This document shows, piece after piece, positions 38,518-47,233 of a DNA stretch of 64,000 nucleotides (the first letter of the stretch is position 1; each line of letters opens with the position of its first letter). The position numbers and the translations under genes are program-made. The stretch covers positions 310,001-374,000 of the forward strand of contig CAKVHT010000001.1 in assembly GCA_934754375.1 (NCBI GenBank), given 5' to 3'. Origin of the DNA: an uncultured Clostridia bacterium. GTDB taxonomy: Bacteria; Bacillota; Clostridia; Christensenellales; UBA1242. Under the pieces are notes generated by a model. The model worked only from the letters and a program-made list of their open reading frames with translations, was not told the origin of the DNA and made no database searches.

Positions 38518-38832
38518 ATGGAAGTTTCTTTCCAAGAGCTAAAGTGCAAGCAGGTTATAAACACAGTGGACGGCAAATGTTTAGGGCATATCACTGATGT
38601 TATTTTTGACGTAGTAACAGCAAAAACATTGGGGTTTGTTGTTCCTCAATCTGGCACGGGCTTTTGGGGGTTGTTTAAATCTAACAAAGATTTGTTTATT
38701 CCTTTTAATTGCGTTTGCAAAATTGGGGTTGATGTGATTTTGGTTGAACTTTATGTTGATGACAAACCAAAACCACCACCTCCACCTAAAAAGCCACAGA
38801 ATATCATAGCATTAAACGAACAACATAAATAG
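38518..38832 (+). CDS. PRC-barrel protein of the YlmC/YmxH family
   Basis: A 104-residue protein. Residues about 1-82 are a PRC-barrel (SFQELKCKQVINTVDGKCLGHITDVIFD), as in YlmC/YmxH proteins found in spore-forming Bacillota. A proline-rich tail (KPKPPPPPKKPQ) is an addition to the usual 80-90 residues. Function in the family is not established. No Shine-Dalgarno; TATAGA (38506-38511) lies six bases before the ATG, so the message may be leaderless, although no good -35 is present. Confidence 0.8.
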   Translation: MEVSFQELKCKQVINTVDGKCLGHITDVIFDVVTAKTLGFVVPQSGTGFWGLFKSNKDLFIPFNCVCKIGVDVILVELYVDDKPKPPPPPKKPQNIIALNEQHK

Positions 38833-38956
38833 GAAATCCAAATATTTGGTATTTAATTTTAATTTAACACTATCACTTGTGGTGTTGAATTTTTATTGTC
38901 ATTGTTTAAATTTTAACTTAAAAATAAAAAAAATTTAAAAACATCATGCTTTTTTG

Positions 38957-38985
38957 TTGCTAATTTTAGTGTTTTGTGATATGCT
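38957..38985 (+). promoter_or_regulatory. nrdR promoter
   Basis: TTGCTA (38957-38962), 17 bp, TATGCT (38980-38985) with an extended TGa. The predicted leader is about 80 bases and contains the hairpin at 39008-39031. Confidence 0.6.
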
Positions 38986-39007
38986 ACTAAAAAGAATATG
39001 TCATGTC

Positions 39008-39031
39008 TAATTGCAAGGCAAATTGCAGTTA
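39008..39031 (+). promoter_or_regulatory. Leader hairpin upstream of nrdR
   Basis: TAATTGCAA (39008-39016) and TTGCAGTTA (39023-39031) pair over nine positions, including one G-T pair, around a GGCAAA loop. A purine-rich stretch GGACGGAAGC follows. There is no T-run, so it is not a terminator. Function unknown. Confidence 0.5.
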
Positions 39032-39072
39032 AGTAAGGACGGAAGCATTATATTAAAGGGAGATAAATTTAA

Positions 39073-39507
39073 ATGCGTTGTATTTTTTGCGGAAATAATG
39101 AAAGCAAGGTTGTTGATAGCCGTTATTTGAAGGACACAAGCATTCGCAGACGTAGGGAATGCCTTGTTTGTGGCAAACGTTTCACAACTTATGAAACTGT
39201 TGAAGCAAACCCAATGGTTGTAACAAATGTTGATAATATGCGTGAACCTTTCAAAATCGAAAAGTTGGTTGAAAGTGTTAAATATGCAATTTATTGCACC
39301 AATGTTGCAGAAACAGCTGAAGATATTGCAAGCAAAATTGAAACAAAATTATTTGCACTTCAACAACAAGAAATCACAACAAAAGATATCGTAAAAGTTG
39401 CGCTTGATGTTTTGTTTGAAGTTAATGCAATGGCTTGCCTTGTTTATTACACACAACACACAGATTGTGAAACATTTGATGATGTTCGCAGATTTTTAAG
39501 CAAATAA
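39073..39507 (+). CDS. nrdR: Transcriptional repressor NrdR
   Basis: A 144-residue regulator of ribonucleotide reductase genes. N-terminal zinc ribbon (CIFCG...CLVCGKRF), the conserved IRRRREC, and an ATP-cone domain (about 46-136) that senses dATP/ATP. The start of the ATP-cone reads VVTNVDNMREPF where most members have VVKRDGSREPF, so some nucleotide-contact residues differ. GGGAG precedes the ATG. No ribonucleotide reductase gene is in the window. Confidence 0.95.
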   Translation: MRCIFCGNNESKVVDSRYLKDTSIRRRRECLVCGKRFTTYETVEANPMVVTNVDNMREPFKIEKLVESVKYAIYCTNVAETAEDIASKIETKLFALQQQEITTKDIVKVALDVLFEVNAMACLVYYTQHTDCETFDDVRRFLSK

Positions 39508-39513
39508 TATTTG

Positions 39514-39538
39514 CCTTGCATTTTTGCAAGGTTTTTTT
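39514..39538 (+). terminator. nrdR terminator
   Basis: CCTTGCA-TTTT-TGCAAGG followed by seven T's. Confidence 0.9.
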
Positions 39539-39617
39539 ATATCAAAAAACGCTAAAAAATAGTGTTTTAAGCTCTCAAATTAAAGATAAAAAATGGAAAA
39601 TGGAGTAGAATATTTTT

Positions 39618-40262
39618 ATGAAATCAAAAACAAAAGAAATTGTCTTTTTGATAATCGCTTTGCTTTGCCTAGCCATGTTTGTTGTGTTGTGGATTTTGGT
39701 AAAAACTGGCTATGATTTTAAGATTGACAGATTGAATGCAATTTTATATGAAAATCAAAATGCTGGTGTAATAGCATTTTTTAAAGAAGCAACGTTTTTA
39801 GGCGATTGGAAAGTTTTATGCTTGATAGCAGTTGTTAAAATGTTAAGAAGCAGAGATAAAAAGATCGGTTTGGCTTTTGTTTTAAGTGCTATAATATCAA
39901 TTTTGTTGTGTCTGAGTGTAAAATACATTGTATGTCGCCCTAGACCAGAAAACATGTTAATAAAGGAAGTTGGCTACAGTTTTCCAAGTGCACATTCAAC
40001 AATAAGTTTTGCTGTTTGGGGAATGTTTGTTTATTCCGCCATTAAAAGCGATTTAAAACCATGGCAAAAAGCGATATCAATCATATTTGTTGTTGCTGTT
40101 ATTTTACTTGTCGGGTTTAGCAGAATAATTTTAAATGTGCATTTTGTGTCTGATGTTTTGGCAGGCTTTTTACTTGGTTTTGTTTCTATCTATATTGCTG
40201 TGCAACTTACAAAATTGATAAAGCCAAAGCAAGAAACTGCACAAAAGACAATCCAAGTATAA
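39618..40262 (+). CDS. PAP2-family membrane phosphatase
   Basis: A 214-residue protein with about six membrane helices and the three acid-phosphatase motifs: KYIVCRPRP (about 109-117), PSAHS (about 127-131) and SRIILNVHFVSDVLAG (about 167-182). It probably dephosphorylates a lipid such as undecaprenyl diphosphate or phosphatidate. TAGAAT (39606-39611) lies six bases before the ATG and the nearest GGAG is too far upstream, so a leaderless start is possible. Confidence 0.9.
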   Translation: MKSKTKEIVFLIIALLCLAMFVVLWILVKTGYDFKIDRLNAILYENQNAGVIAFFKEATFLGDWKVLCLIAVVKMLRSRDKKIGLAFVLSAIISILLCLSVKYIVCRPRPENMLIKEVGYSFPSAHSTISFAVWGMFVYSAIKSDLKPWQKAISIIFVVAVILLVGFSRIILNVHFVSDVLAGFLLGFVSIYIAVQLTKLIKPKQETAQKTIQV

Positions 40263-40336
40263 TTTGTTAAATTTGCGTTAAAAGCAATCAAATAGGTTTG
40301 ACATTTTTATATGTTGAACCTTTTTTTATTTTTCGG

Positions 40337-40365
40337 TTGCTTTATTTTTGTTTTTGTGTTAAATT
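40337..40365 (+). promoter_or_regulatory. Promoter of the ABC-F gene
   Basis: TTGCTT (40337-40342), 17 bp, TAAATT (40360-40365) with an extended TGt. Leader about 25 bases with AAGGAG. Confidence 0.6.
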
Positions 40366-40398
40366 AAAGGCGAAATAAAAATTTTAAGGAGCAATATT

Positions 40399-41982
40399 TT
40401 GATTACAGTGAATAATGTTGCCGTGCAATTCGGCAGTAGAAAATTGTTTGATGAGGTAAATTTAAAGTTTACAAAAGGCAATTGTTATGGAGTTATTGGT
40501 GCAAATGGTGCAGGCAAATCAACATTCATGAAAGTGCTTTCAGGCGAACTTGAACCAAATAAAGGCGAAGTTATAATTCCACCAAAAGAAAGATTGTCCG
40601 TGTTGGAACAAAACCAAGAAAAATATAATGATTATACAGTTTTGCGCACAGTGCTTATGGGGCATAAACGTTTGGTTGAGTTGATGGACGAACAAGAAAG
40701 ATATTATGCCAAAACTGATTTCACTGAAGAAGATGGCAATCGCTTGGCAGAATTGCAAGCTGAATTTGCAGAATTGAATGGTTGGGATGCTGAAAGTGAT
40801 GCTGAAAAACTTTTAAATTCACTTGATATACCACAAAACTTACACAACGAACTTATGGCTAATGTTGACAGCAAAATCAAAGTTAAAGTTTTGCTTGCTC
40901 AAGCATTGTTTAGCAATCCTGACAACTTGATTTTGGACGAACCAACAAACAACTTGGACGTAAAAACAATTCGCTGGTTGGAAGATTTCATTTTAAACTT
41001 TGAAAACACAATCATAATTGTCAGCCACAACCGTCATTTCTTAAACAAGGTTTGCACACATATTTGTGATATTGACTATGGGAAAATCAATTTGTACCTT
41101 GGTAACTATGATTTCTGGTATGAATCAAGCCAACTTGCATTAAAACAACAAAAAGAGCAAAACAAAAAAGCAGAACAGCGTGCAAAAGAATTGCAAGAGT
41201 TTATTGCAAGGTTTAGCGCAAATGCTTCAAAATCAAAACAAGCAACAAGCCGTAAAAAAGAGTTGGAACGTTTGACAATTGAAGATATAAAACCAAGTAG
41301 CCGTAAATATCCTTATATTGACTTTAAATTTGACCAACGCATTGGCAATGATATACTATTTGTCAATAAACTTACAAAACCTGGCATATTTGAAAATGTT
41401 TCATTCACAGTCCGTCCAGATAACAAAATTGCAATTATGAGCGATAACAGCAATGTAGTAACTGCGTTGATGGATATTTTGGCCGGCAATGACACTAATT
41501 ATAAAGGCGAAGTGAGATGGGGCAAAACAATCACACCAACATATCTTCCACAAAACAACAATAGTTTCTTTGAAAATTGCGATTTAAGTTTGGTTGAATG
41601 GATAGGGCAATACACCAAAGAGACTGATGCGACATTCCTACGCAGTTGGCTTGGCAGAATGTTGTTCAGTGGCGAAGAAGCGGAAAAGAAAGCAAAAGTT
41701 TTATCAGGTGGCGAAAAAGTTCGTTGCATGATGGCACGTATGATGCTTCAATCTGGCAACTTCTTGCTTTTAGATGAGCCAACAAATCACTTGGATTTGG
41801 AATCAATCACCGCACTCAACAAAGGCATGGAGAGATTTGAAGGTTGCATGATTTTTGCCACACACGATGAAGAAATTATGTCAACAGTTGCAAATCGTAT
41901 TATCCGTATCAACAAAACCTTGGAATATGATAAAGAAATTGACTACGACACATACGTTGAAACTCAAATGCGTAACAAATAA
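40399..41982 (+). CDS. ABC-F ATPase (YkpA/YbiT-like)
   Basis: A 527-residue cytoplasmic ABC-F protein with two ATPase domains and no membrane part. Walker A1 GANGAGKST, a P-site linker with ARFSANASKSKQATSRKKELE, second-domain signature LSGGEKVRC and Walker B LLLDEPTNHLD. The first-domain signature is degenerate (NVDSKIKVKVLL), as in YkpA, and the second Walker A is not a clean P-loop. Members act on the ribosome in translation quality control. TTG start with AAGGAG. Confidence 0.9.
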   Translation: MITVNNVAVQFGSRKLFDEVNLKFTKGNCYGVIGANGAGKSTFMKVLSGELEPNKGEVIIPPKERLSVLEQNQEKYNDYTVLRTVLMGHKRLVELMDEQERYYAKTDFTEEDGNRLAELQAEFAELNGWDAESDAEKLLNSLDIPQNLHNELMANVDSKIKVKVLLAQALFSNPDNLILDEPTNNLDVKTIRWLEDFILNFENTIIIVSHNRHFLNKVCTHICDIDYGKINLYLGNYDFWYESSQLALKQQKEQNKKAEQRAKELQEFIARFSANASKSKQATSRKKELERLTIEDIKPSSRKYPYIDFKFDQRIGNDILFVNKLTKPGIFENVSFTVRPDNKIAIMSDNSNVVTALMDILAGNDTNYKGEVRWGKTITPTYLPQNNNSFFENCDLSLVEWIGQYTKETDATFLRSWLGRMLFSGEEAEKKAKVLSGGEKVRCMMARMMLQSGNFLLLDEPTNHLDLESITALNKGMERFEGCMIFATHDEEIMSTVANRIIRINKTLEYDKEIDYDTYVETQMRNK

Positions 41983-41990
41983 TAAACAAC

Positions 41991-42018
41991 AAAAAAGGGC
42001 ACAGTTTTGTGCTTTTTT
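41991..42018 (+). terminator. Terminator of the ABC-F gene
   Basis: AAAAAAGGGCAC - AGTTTT - GTGCTTTTTT. Confidence 0.8.
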
Positions 42019-42106
42019 CTTTGCCCAAATATAAGGTTGTTTGGTATTTTTGCTTTATGGTTTGTTAAAAAAGCATTTTCATATCTTAATTTTCATATAT
42101 TTTTGT

Positions 42107-42361
42107 ATGAGTATGATGCAGGAAATTGAAAAATTGATGGGCAGTGCTGGGGCATCTGCAAATTATAGAATTGTAAACCTTGGCGGGACAAGTCTATATC
42201 TTGAAGGCATAAAAACCGTTGTAAGTTTTGGCAGTGAAGAAATGCAATTCCAACTAAAAAAGCAACTGCTTGTAGTATCTGGCACTGATTTAAAGGTAAA
42301 ATATTTGGATAAAACAACTTGTGTTATGACTGGCAAAATCAGTTCGGTGGTGGTTAAATGA
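42107..42361 (+). CDS. yqfC: Sporulation protein YqfC
   Basis: An 84-residue YqfC-family protein, in Bacillus under sigma-E in the mother cell. Conserved RIVNLGGTSLYLEGIKTVVSF and the end LVVSGTDLKVKYLDK...MTGKISSV fit the family. ATG 42107 is chosen from family length; the frame upstream is unlike YqfC. There is no Shine-Dalgarno; TATATT (42096-42101) lies five bases upstream. It overlaps yqfD by four bases (ATGA), the usual neighbour. Confidence 0.87.
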   Translation: MSMMQEIEKLMGSAGASANYRIVNLGGTSLYLEGIKTVVSFGSEEMQFQLKKQLLVVSGTDLKVKYLDKTTCVMTGKISSVVVK

Positions 42362-43449
42362 AATATGACTTAATAGGCTACAATATAGATAATTTGTTAA
42401 GGACATTGTATACCAAAAAAATCACATTGCTTAACGTTGAAAGACCAAGTCAAACACATGTCAAATTTGAACTTAAAGATAAACACGATAAAAAGGCTAA
42501 AAAATACATAGCAAATTTTAATGGCAACAACACCCCTAGTTTTTTTAAAAATCTTCCTAAATTTATTTTATCAAACTTATGTGTTGTGATTGCCATTTTT
42601 ATAGGTGCGATTTTTTATTTGTTTGCAGGAAATTATATTTGGCAAATTCGCATTTTTGGTTTAAAAAACTTAACACAGAATGAGATTATTCAAGTTCTGG
42701 CTCAAAATGGTGTAAAAAAAGGCAAATTAAACACAAAATCAAGCCAACAAATTGAAACAATCTTACTTGAAAATTACGATAGACTTGCACAAGTTTCAGT
42801 GGCAAAGCAAGGCACAACTATTGTTATAAATTTAAGCGAAAAGTTGGTTTATAACGAACAGGCTTTTGAGCCGATAACCGCAAGATATTGTGGTGTAATC
42901 ACACATATAAATCTAATAACAGGAACAGCAAATGTAAGGGTGGGCGATTATGTAAACATTGGCGATATTCTGGTTTTGCCATTCAATTTGGATAAACAGG
43001 GGAATAAGGTCAGTGTTAGGCCTTTGGCTGAAATTTATGCAAAAATTTATGTTTTAGGCAGCGCAAAATTGGCACAAACAGAAACAGTTTTGACACGCAC
43101 TGGTAAAACAAAAATTGTTTATGATTATTATCTTTTTAACAAGCACATATTTTCTGGCAAGAATAAAAATTCATTTGTGTTTTTTGAAAATGTAAGTTAT
43201 AATGAAAATGTAAGCAAATTGTTGCCGTTTAAACGCACCAAGACCTGCTTTTATGAACTGGCAGAAACTCAAAAAACATACGATTTTGAGCAAGTTAAAC
43301 CAGCATTGATTGAAAAAAGCAAGGCCGATGCAATGTCAAAACAGCCAACAAATTGTGAGATTGTTGATGAAATTTCAACAGTTGAAATATCAAATAACAC
43401 AATGTATGCTTACACAACTTTAACACTGCAAGGACAGATAAATGATTGA
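42358..43449 (+). CDS. yqfD: Sporulation protein YqfD
   Basis: A 363-residue sigma-E-type membrane protein. Cytoplasmic N-terminus, one membrane helix (about residues 72-90, VVIAIFIGAIFYLF), then a large outside domain with the WQIRIFGLKNLTQNEII block (FtsQ/POTRA-like) and a GVITHINLITGTANVRVGD segment. The usual next genes phoH and yqfF are missing, and the YbeY-Era fusion starts eight bases inside its end. Confidence 0.88.
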   Translation: MKYDLIGYNIDNLLRTLYTKKITLLNVERPSQTHVKFELKDKHDKKAKKYIANFNGNNTPSFFKNLPKFILSNLCVVIAIFIGAIFYLFAGNYIWQIRIFGLKNLTQNEIIQVLAQNGVKKGKLNTKSSQQIETILLENYDRLAQVSVAKQGTTIVINLSEKLVYNEQAFEPITARYCGVITHINLITGTANVRVGDYVNIGDILVLPFNLDKQGNKVSVRPLAEIYAKIYVLGSAKLAQTETVLTRTGKTKIVYDYYLFNKHIFSGKNKNSFVFFENVSYNENVSKLLPFKRTKTCFYELAETQKTYDFEQVKPALIEKSKADAMSKQPTNCEIVDEISTVEISNNTMYAYTTLTLQGQIND

Positions 43450-44818
43450 ATTTTTTGGCGAAGCACAACTTGATAAACAGATTTTGGAGGATTTAAACCG
43501 TGTTGAAGCACAAGTTTATGCTTTTTTGCATGCTCCCAAAAGTATAAAAGTCAATTTGAAATTTGTGTCGGCTGAAGAAATTCGCTCTTTAAACGCAACA
43601 ACTCGTGGCATTGACCGTGTTACAGATGTTTTGTCCTTTCCTTACACGAACGTAAAAGTTGGCGAAAAGTTAAAATTAAAAGACTATGTTTGCGATATTG
43701 ACCCAGTTGACCACAAGTTGTTGCTTGGTGATATTGTTATGTGTGTTCAAAGGGCAGAAGAACAGGCAAAAGATTATGGGCATAGTTTGAAACGTGAGAT
43801 TTGTTTTTTGTTTTGTCATGCAATGTTGCACCTTATGGGGTATGACCACATTCAACCAGAAGATGAAAAAATCATGACAGCAAAGCAGACAGAAATCTTA
43901 AATTCATTGAATATCACAAGGACATGCTTTAAATCTGGATTTGTTACTATTTTAGGTGAAACAAATGCAGGCAAATCTACATTGATAAATCAATTGGTTG
44001 GTGAAAAGGTTGCAATCGTAAGCCCAAAAAGTCAAACCACACGTGAAAATATAACAGGCATATATAACGACAAAAACTGCCAAATCGTATTTTTGGATAC
44101 TCCAGGATACCACAAACGTGCAACCAAAATTGATGATGCAATGGATAAGCAAATTGAAAATGCTCAAGCAGACACGGAAATTGTGCTTATGATGATATCT
44201 GCAAAAAAGCCTTTAGTTGAGCAATATAATCAATTGAATAAGAAAGTTACAGCATCAGCAAAAAAGATTTTGTTGGTTAACAAAATTGACGAAGTGAAAT
44301 ATGAAAAACTTTATCCTCAACTTGCTGAACTTGGTGTGATTGCCAATGTTGATGAGATATTGCCAATATCTGCTTTGACAGGTAAAAATTGTGATGTTTT
44401 GCTTGATATGATAAAAAAATATTTGCCAGAGTATGACCACGAGATGCGTTATTATCCAATAGATGAATACACAGACAAAAATTTGCGCCAGATGTGTGCT
44501 GAAATTGTGAGAGAAAAGGCTCTTTTATTGCTTGATGATGAGATTCCACATGGCATTCAAGTGGTGGTAACAGACTATCGTGAAAGTGAAACACCAATTC
44601 AAATTTATGCCGATGTTTATTGCGAAAGAGAAAGCCATAAAGCCATTATTTTAGGCAAAAACGGCGATATGATAAAACAAATTTCAACCAAAGCAAGGCA
44701 ATCTATTGAAAAATTGGTTGGCTCAAAGGTTAATTTGCAATTATATGTAAAAGTTAAGCCAAATTGGCGCAATGATGAACGTGCTTTGAAAGATTTTGGC
44801 TTAGTAATTGAAGAATAA
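43442..44818 (+). CDS. era: YbeY-Era fusion (rRNA endonuclease plus 30S-assembly GTPase)
   Basis: One uninterrupted 458-residue frame. Residues about 1-155 are YbeY, the 16S rRNA maturation metalloprotein, with H126, H130 and H136 in HAMLHLMGYDH. Residues about 162-458 are Era: G1 GETNAGKST (172-180), G3 DTPG (219-222), G4 NKID (280-283), and a C-terminal KH domain with GKNG (405-408). Both act on 16S 3'-end processing. The genes are often close neighbours but usually separate, with dgkA and cdd between. Nothing at the join suggests a stop or internal start. Confidence 0.93.
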   Translation: MIEFFGEAQLDKQILEDLNRVEAQVYAFLHAPKSIKVNLKFVSAEEIRSLNATTRGIDRVTDVLSFPYTNVKVGEKLKLKDYVCDIDPVDHKLLLGDIVMCVQRAEEQAKDYGHSLKREICFLFCHAMLHLMGYDHIQPEDEKIMTAKQTEILNSLNITRTCFKSGFVTILGETNAGKSTLINQLVGEKVAIVSPKSQTTRENITGIYNDKNCQIVFLDTPGYHKRATKIDDAMDKQIENAQADTEIVLMMISAKKPLVEQYNQLNKKVTASAKKILLVNKIDEVKYEKLYPQLAELGVIANVDEILPISALTGKNCDVLLDMIKKYLPEYDHEMRYYPIDEYTDKNLRQMCAEIVREKALLLLDDEIPHGIQVVVTDYRESETPIQIYADVYCERESHKAIILGKNGDMIKQISTKARQSIEKLVGSKVNLQLYVKVKPNWRNDERALKDFGLVIEE

Positions 44819-44877
44819 GTGAGAATTTAATTGAATAAAAAGCAGTTAAAATCATAAAATAAATTAGGGGGTTAAAT

Positions 44878-45030
44878 ATGAAATTTAAAACGGAACTTGC
44901 AAACAAATTTTATGCATCATTTATGCGCACTGGTAACCCTTGTTTTTATATGCTGGCAGTTGACAGCGAAAAAACTGAAATTTTAAAGCAAAAAATTAAT
45001 ACTATGATAGAAGACGAATTAACATTATAA
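44878..45030 (+). CDS. yqzL: YqzL-like small protein
   Basis: A 50-residue protein between era and recO, the position of yqzL in Bacillus. It starts MKFKTELANKFYASFMRTGN and continues CFYMLAVDSE, matching the family pattern of an aromatic-rich N-terminus, a TG turn, then a short beta stretch. The tail is longer than usual. AGGGGG lies a few bases before the ATG. Function unknown. The call rests mainly on position, size and the F..TG..xxYxL pattern. Confidence 0.72.
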   Translation: MKFKTELANKFYASFMRTGNPCFYMLAVDSEKTEILKQKINTMIEDELTL

Positions 45031-45071
45031 CCAAATTTGCTTGGTTGATGTTTTTCATAGCAAACTTAAAA

Positions 45072-45743
45072 ATGGATACAAAAGTTAAAGGGATAATCTT
45101 AAAATTGACCGATATTAAGGAAGCGGACAAAATTGCTTCCATCTTTAGTTTGGAACAAGGGATAATCTCTGCAACTTTTAGGGGCATTAGAAAGGAAAAA
45201 TCAAAATTAAAATCTTTTGCGCTGCCTTTTACATTTGCAGAATTTAACATCAATCAAACCAGCAATTCTAGAGTTGTGACAAGTGCAAATGTTATAGATG
45301 GTTTTTACGGCTTAACACAAAACTATAACAAAACAATTTTAGGGTATGTTTTGTTAGATATCTTAAAAACAATTGTTCCAGTTGAAAAACCAGAACCTGA
45401 TTTGTTTGTGCTTGCTTTAAATTCGTTAAAGCTAATAGAAACCGAAGATGAATATTTGGCACTAACAAATTTCATCATCAAATTTATAGAGTTTTGCGGT
45501 ATGGCACTTGATTTTGAATTTGATAAATTTGTTTATCTTGACCGCACAACAGGGGAATTTGTTGCCAAACAAAATTTTGCCACAATGCAGATAGATAAAA
45601 AAGTTTTTGAGTTTTTAAAATCAGCAAATAATAATAAAAATCTTGATGTGACAGAAACAATAAAAAAGCAAGCATTAAGGCTTTTGAACACAATTTTAAC
45701 AATTAAATTTAATGCTGAAATTAGGTCGTTTGAATTTGTTTAA
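45072..45743 (+). CDS. recO: DNA repair protein RecO
   Basis: A 223-residue recombination mediator of the RecFOR pathway. N-terminal OB fold (VKGIILKLTDIKEADKIASIFSLEQG, then ATFRGIRKEKSKL), and a helical C-domain. The zinc-finger cysteines present in many RecO proteins are not found. ATG 45072 fits the family start; 45048 (ATG) or 45045 (TTG) are possible, and none has a Shine-Dalgarno, so coupling to yqzL is likely. Confidence 0.9.
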   Translation: MDTKVKGIILKLTDIKEADKIASIFSLEQGIISATFRGIRKEKSKLKSFALPFTFAEFNINQTSNSRVVTSANVIDGFYGLTQNYNKTILGYVLLDILKTIVPVEKPEPDLFVLALNSLKLIETEDEYLALTNFIIKFIEFCGMALDFEFDKFVYLDRTTGEFVAKQNFATMQIDKKVFEFLKSANNNKNLDVTETIKKQALRLLNTILTIKFNAEIRSFEFV

Positions 45744-45772
45744 ACAGCCAACATAAAATTGGCTGTTTTTTG
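45743..45772 (+). terminator. recO terminator
   Basis: AACAGCCAA - CATAAAA - TTGGCTGTT followed by T's. Confidence 0.88.
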
Positions 45773-45805
45773 TTTGAAAATCACAAAAAAATTTGTATTT
45801 TGATG

Positions 45806-45834
45806 TTGACAAGGTGTTATTTTTCATATATAAT
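45806..45834 (+). promoter_or_regulatory. Consensus promoter of the WG-repeat gene
   Basis: TTGACA (45806-45811), exactly 17 bp, TATAAT (45829-45834): a perfect sigma-A promoter. Leader about 16 bases with AAAGGAG. Confidence 0.85.
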
Positions 45835-45856
45835 AACAGCATTAAAGGAGTTTGTT

Positions 45857-47071
45857 ATGAGTTTGTTAAGTAAATGTATTTTAAGGTTAAAAAAATACCC
45901 AGAAAATTATTTCGATATGGAGGCAATGTCAGATGTTGATAATATCTATATTGTTTCAAAAGATGGCAAATATGGTTTGCTTGATATCACAACACGCAAA
46001 TTGATTATGCAATTGCAAGATAATGAAATCACAAGTTACAGCGAAGGTTTAGTTGGTATGACAAAAGGTGGCAAAGCTGGATATGTTGATTTGAAAGGCA
46101 AAATTTTTGCTGATTTTAAATATGACAAAGCAGAGGCATTCCACAATCATTTGGCTCGTGTAACGTATGATGATATGATGGGCTACATTGACCGTTCAAA
46201 CAATGTTGTTATCCCTGTGAAATATGATTTGGTTACCACTTATATTGATGGCTATGCAAAGATTTTGCATCGTGGCAAATGGGGTTATGTTGATGAGGCT
46301 GGCAAGGTTGTTGGAGGCATTGAATTTGATTGTTTGGGTGACATCACAGAAGGCATGATTCCAGTTCAAAAAGGTTCAAAGTGGGGTTACATAAATCTTG
46401 ATGGGAAAGAGGTTATTCCATTCAAATATTCTCAAGCATCAGCATTCTACGATGGCTATGCAACAGTAAAACAAAATGGCAAGGTTGGTGTTATCAACAC
46501 TGATGGCGAAAAAATTATTGCTTGCCGTTACGACTTTGTTAATTCCATTGAAGATGGTATTGCATGTGTTAGTTCAGATTACAAAATCGGCTATGTAGAT
46601 GTACATGACAAAACAGTCGTTCCATGTGAACTTATGACATCTTTAGGTTCAACTGATGACGATTTTAAAATGGCTTTAGACCATATTAGATTTGAATTTA
46701 ACAAAAGGGTGGAAGGGGTTAAATCTCAAGCTGCCAAAGACAGATTGATTCGTGAATGCAATCAAGAAATCAAAAAGATGGTTGACGCAAAAAATGCTAT
46801 CTATACATATAAGACAAAACGTCAGCAAAAACAATATCGCACAGAGCAACTTCGTCAAGATTGTTATGACGCAATTTCAAGCATACAACCAAAAGATGAA
46901 ACACAAGAATATGTTGCAGAAGCAGTTATGGCAGAGGCTCAACCAGATAATGCTGTTGCAGATGAACCACAAATCCCAGCATTCAACCCAGAAGAAGAAC
47001 TTGCTGATGGAAGTGAAGTTGCTGAAATTGTGGACACAGTGCCAGAAGACGAAATTGTTCATAACGACTAA
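45857..47071 (+). CDS. WG-repeat protein
   Basis: A 404-residue protein with about seven WG (KWG) repeats between residues 25 and 260, for example KYGLLD, KAGYVDLKGK, KWGYVDEAGK, KWGYINLDGK, KVGVINTDGE and KIGYVDVHDK. These form a beta structure for binding of unknown kind. A coiled coil (about 280-345) and an acidic tail (EPQIPAFNPEEEL) follow. No signal peptide. ATG 45857 is chosen for its AAAGGAG and strong promoter, which suggests high expression. Confidence 0.85.
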   Translation: MSLLSKCILRLKKYPENYFDMEAMSDVDNIYIVSKDGKYGLLDITTRKLIMQLQDNEITSYSEGLVGMTKGGKAGYVDLKGKIFADFKYDKAEAFHNHLARVTYDDMMGYIDRSNNVVIPVKYDLVTTYIDGYAKILHRGKWGYVDEAGKVVGGIEFDCLGDITEGMIPVQKGSKWGYINLDGKEVIPFKYSQASAFYDGYATVKQNGKVGVINTDGEKIIACRYDFVNSIEDGIACVSSDYKIGYVDVHDKTVVPCELMTSLGSTDDDFKMALDHIRFEFNKRVEGVKSQAAKDRLIRECNQEIKKMVDAKNAIYTYKTKRQQKQYRTEQLRQDCYDAISSIQPKDETQEYVAEAVMAEAQPDNAVADEPQIPAFNPEEELADGSEVAEIVDTVPEDEIVHND

Positions 47072-47151
47072 TCTACAAGATTAATAATTATGCTTGCTAA
47101 AAACCAAATTTTGTATTTAAGCATTTAAATTTAAAAATAGAATAAATAAAT

Positions 47152-47206
47152 TAGGCAACTGTTTATTAAAGTATTAAAAACTTTATCAAAATAGTTGCCT
47201 TTTTGT
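47152..47206 (+). terminator. Terminator with nested stems (copy 1)
   Basis: AGGCAACT (47153-47160) pairs with AGTTGCCT (47193-47200), enclosing a second stem of the ATAAAGT/ACTTTAT kind, then a T-run. Closely similar to the hairpin at 48859-48916. Confidence 0.75.
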
Positions 47207-47233
47207 CGAAATAATGATAGCTTCTTTTTGTAA

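Noticed and set aside
39001..39060. Possible small SRP RNA or known riboswitch upstream of nrdR (GGACGGAAGC)
   Set aside because: The GNRA-capped SRP helix and its conserved internal loop are not present, and I match no known riboswitch core; it is kept only as an unexplained hairpin.
40399..41982. Missing first ABC signature in the ABC-F protein as a novelty
   Set aside because: Relatives such as YkpA also have a degenerate first signature, so this is normal for the family.
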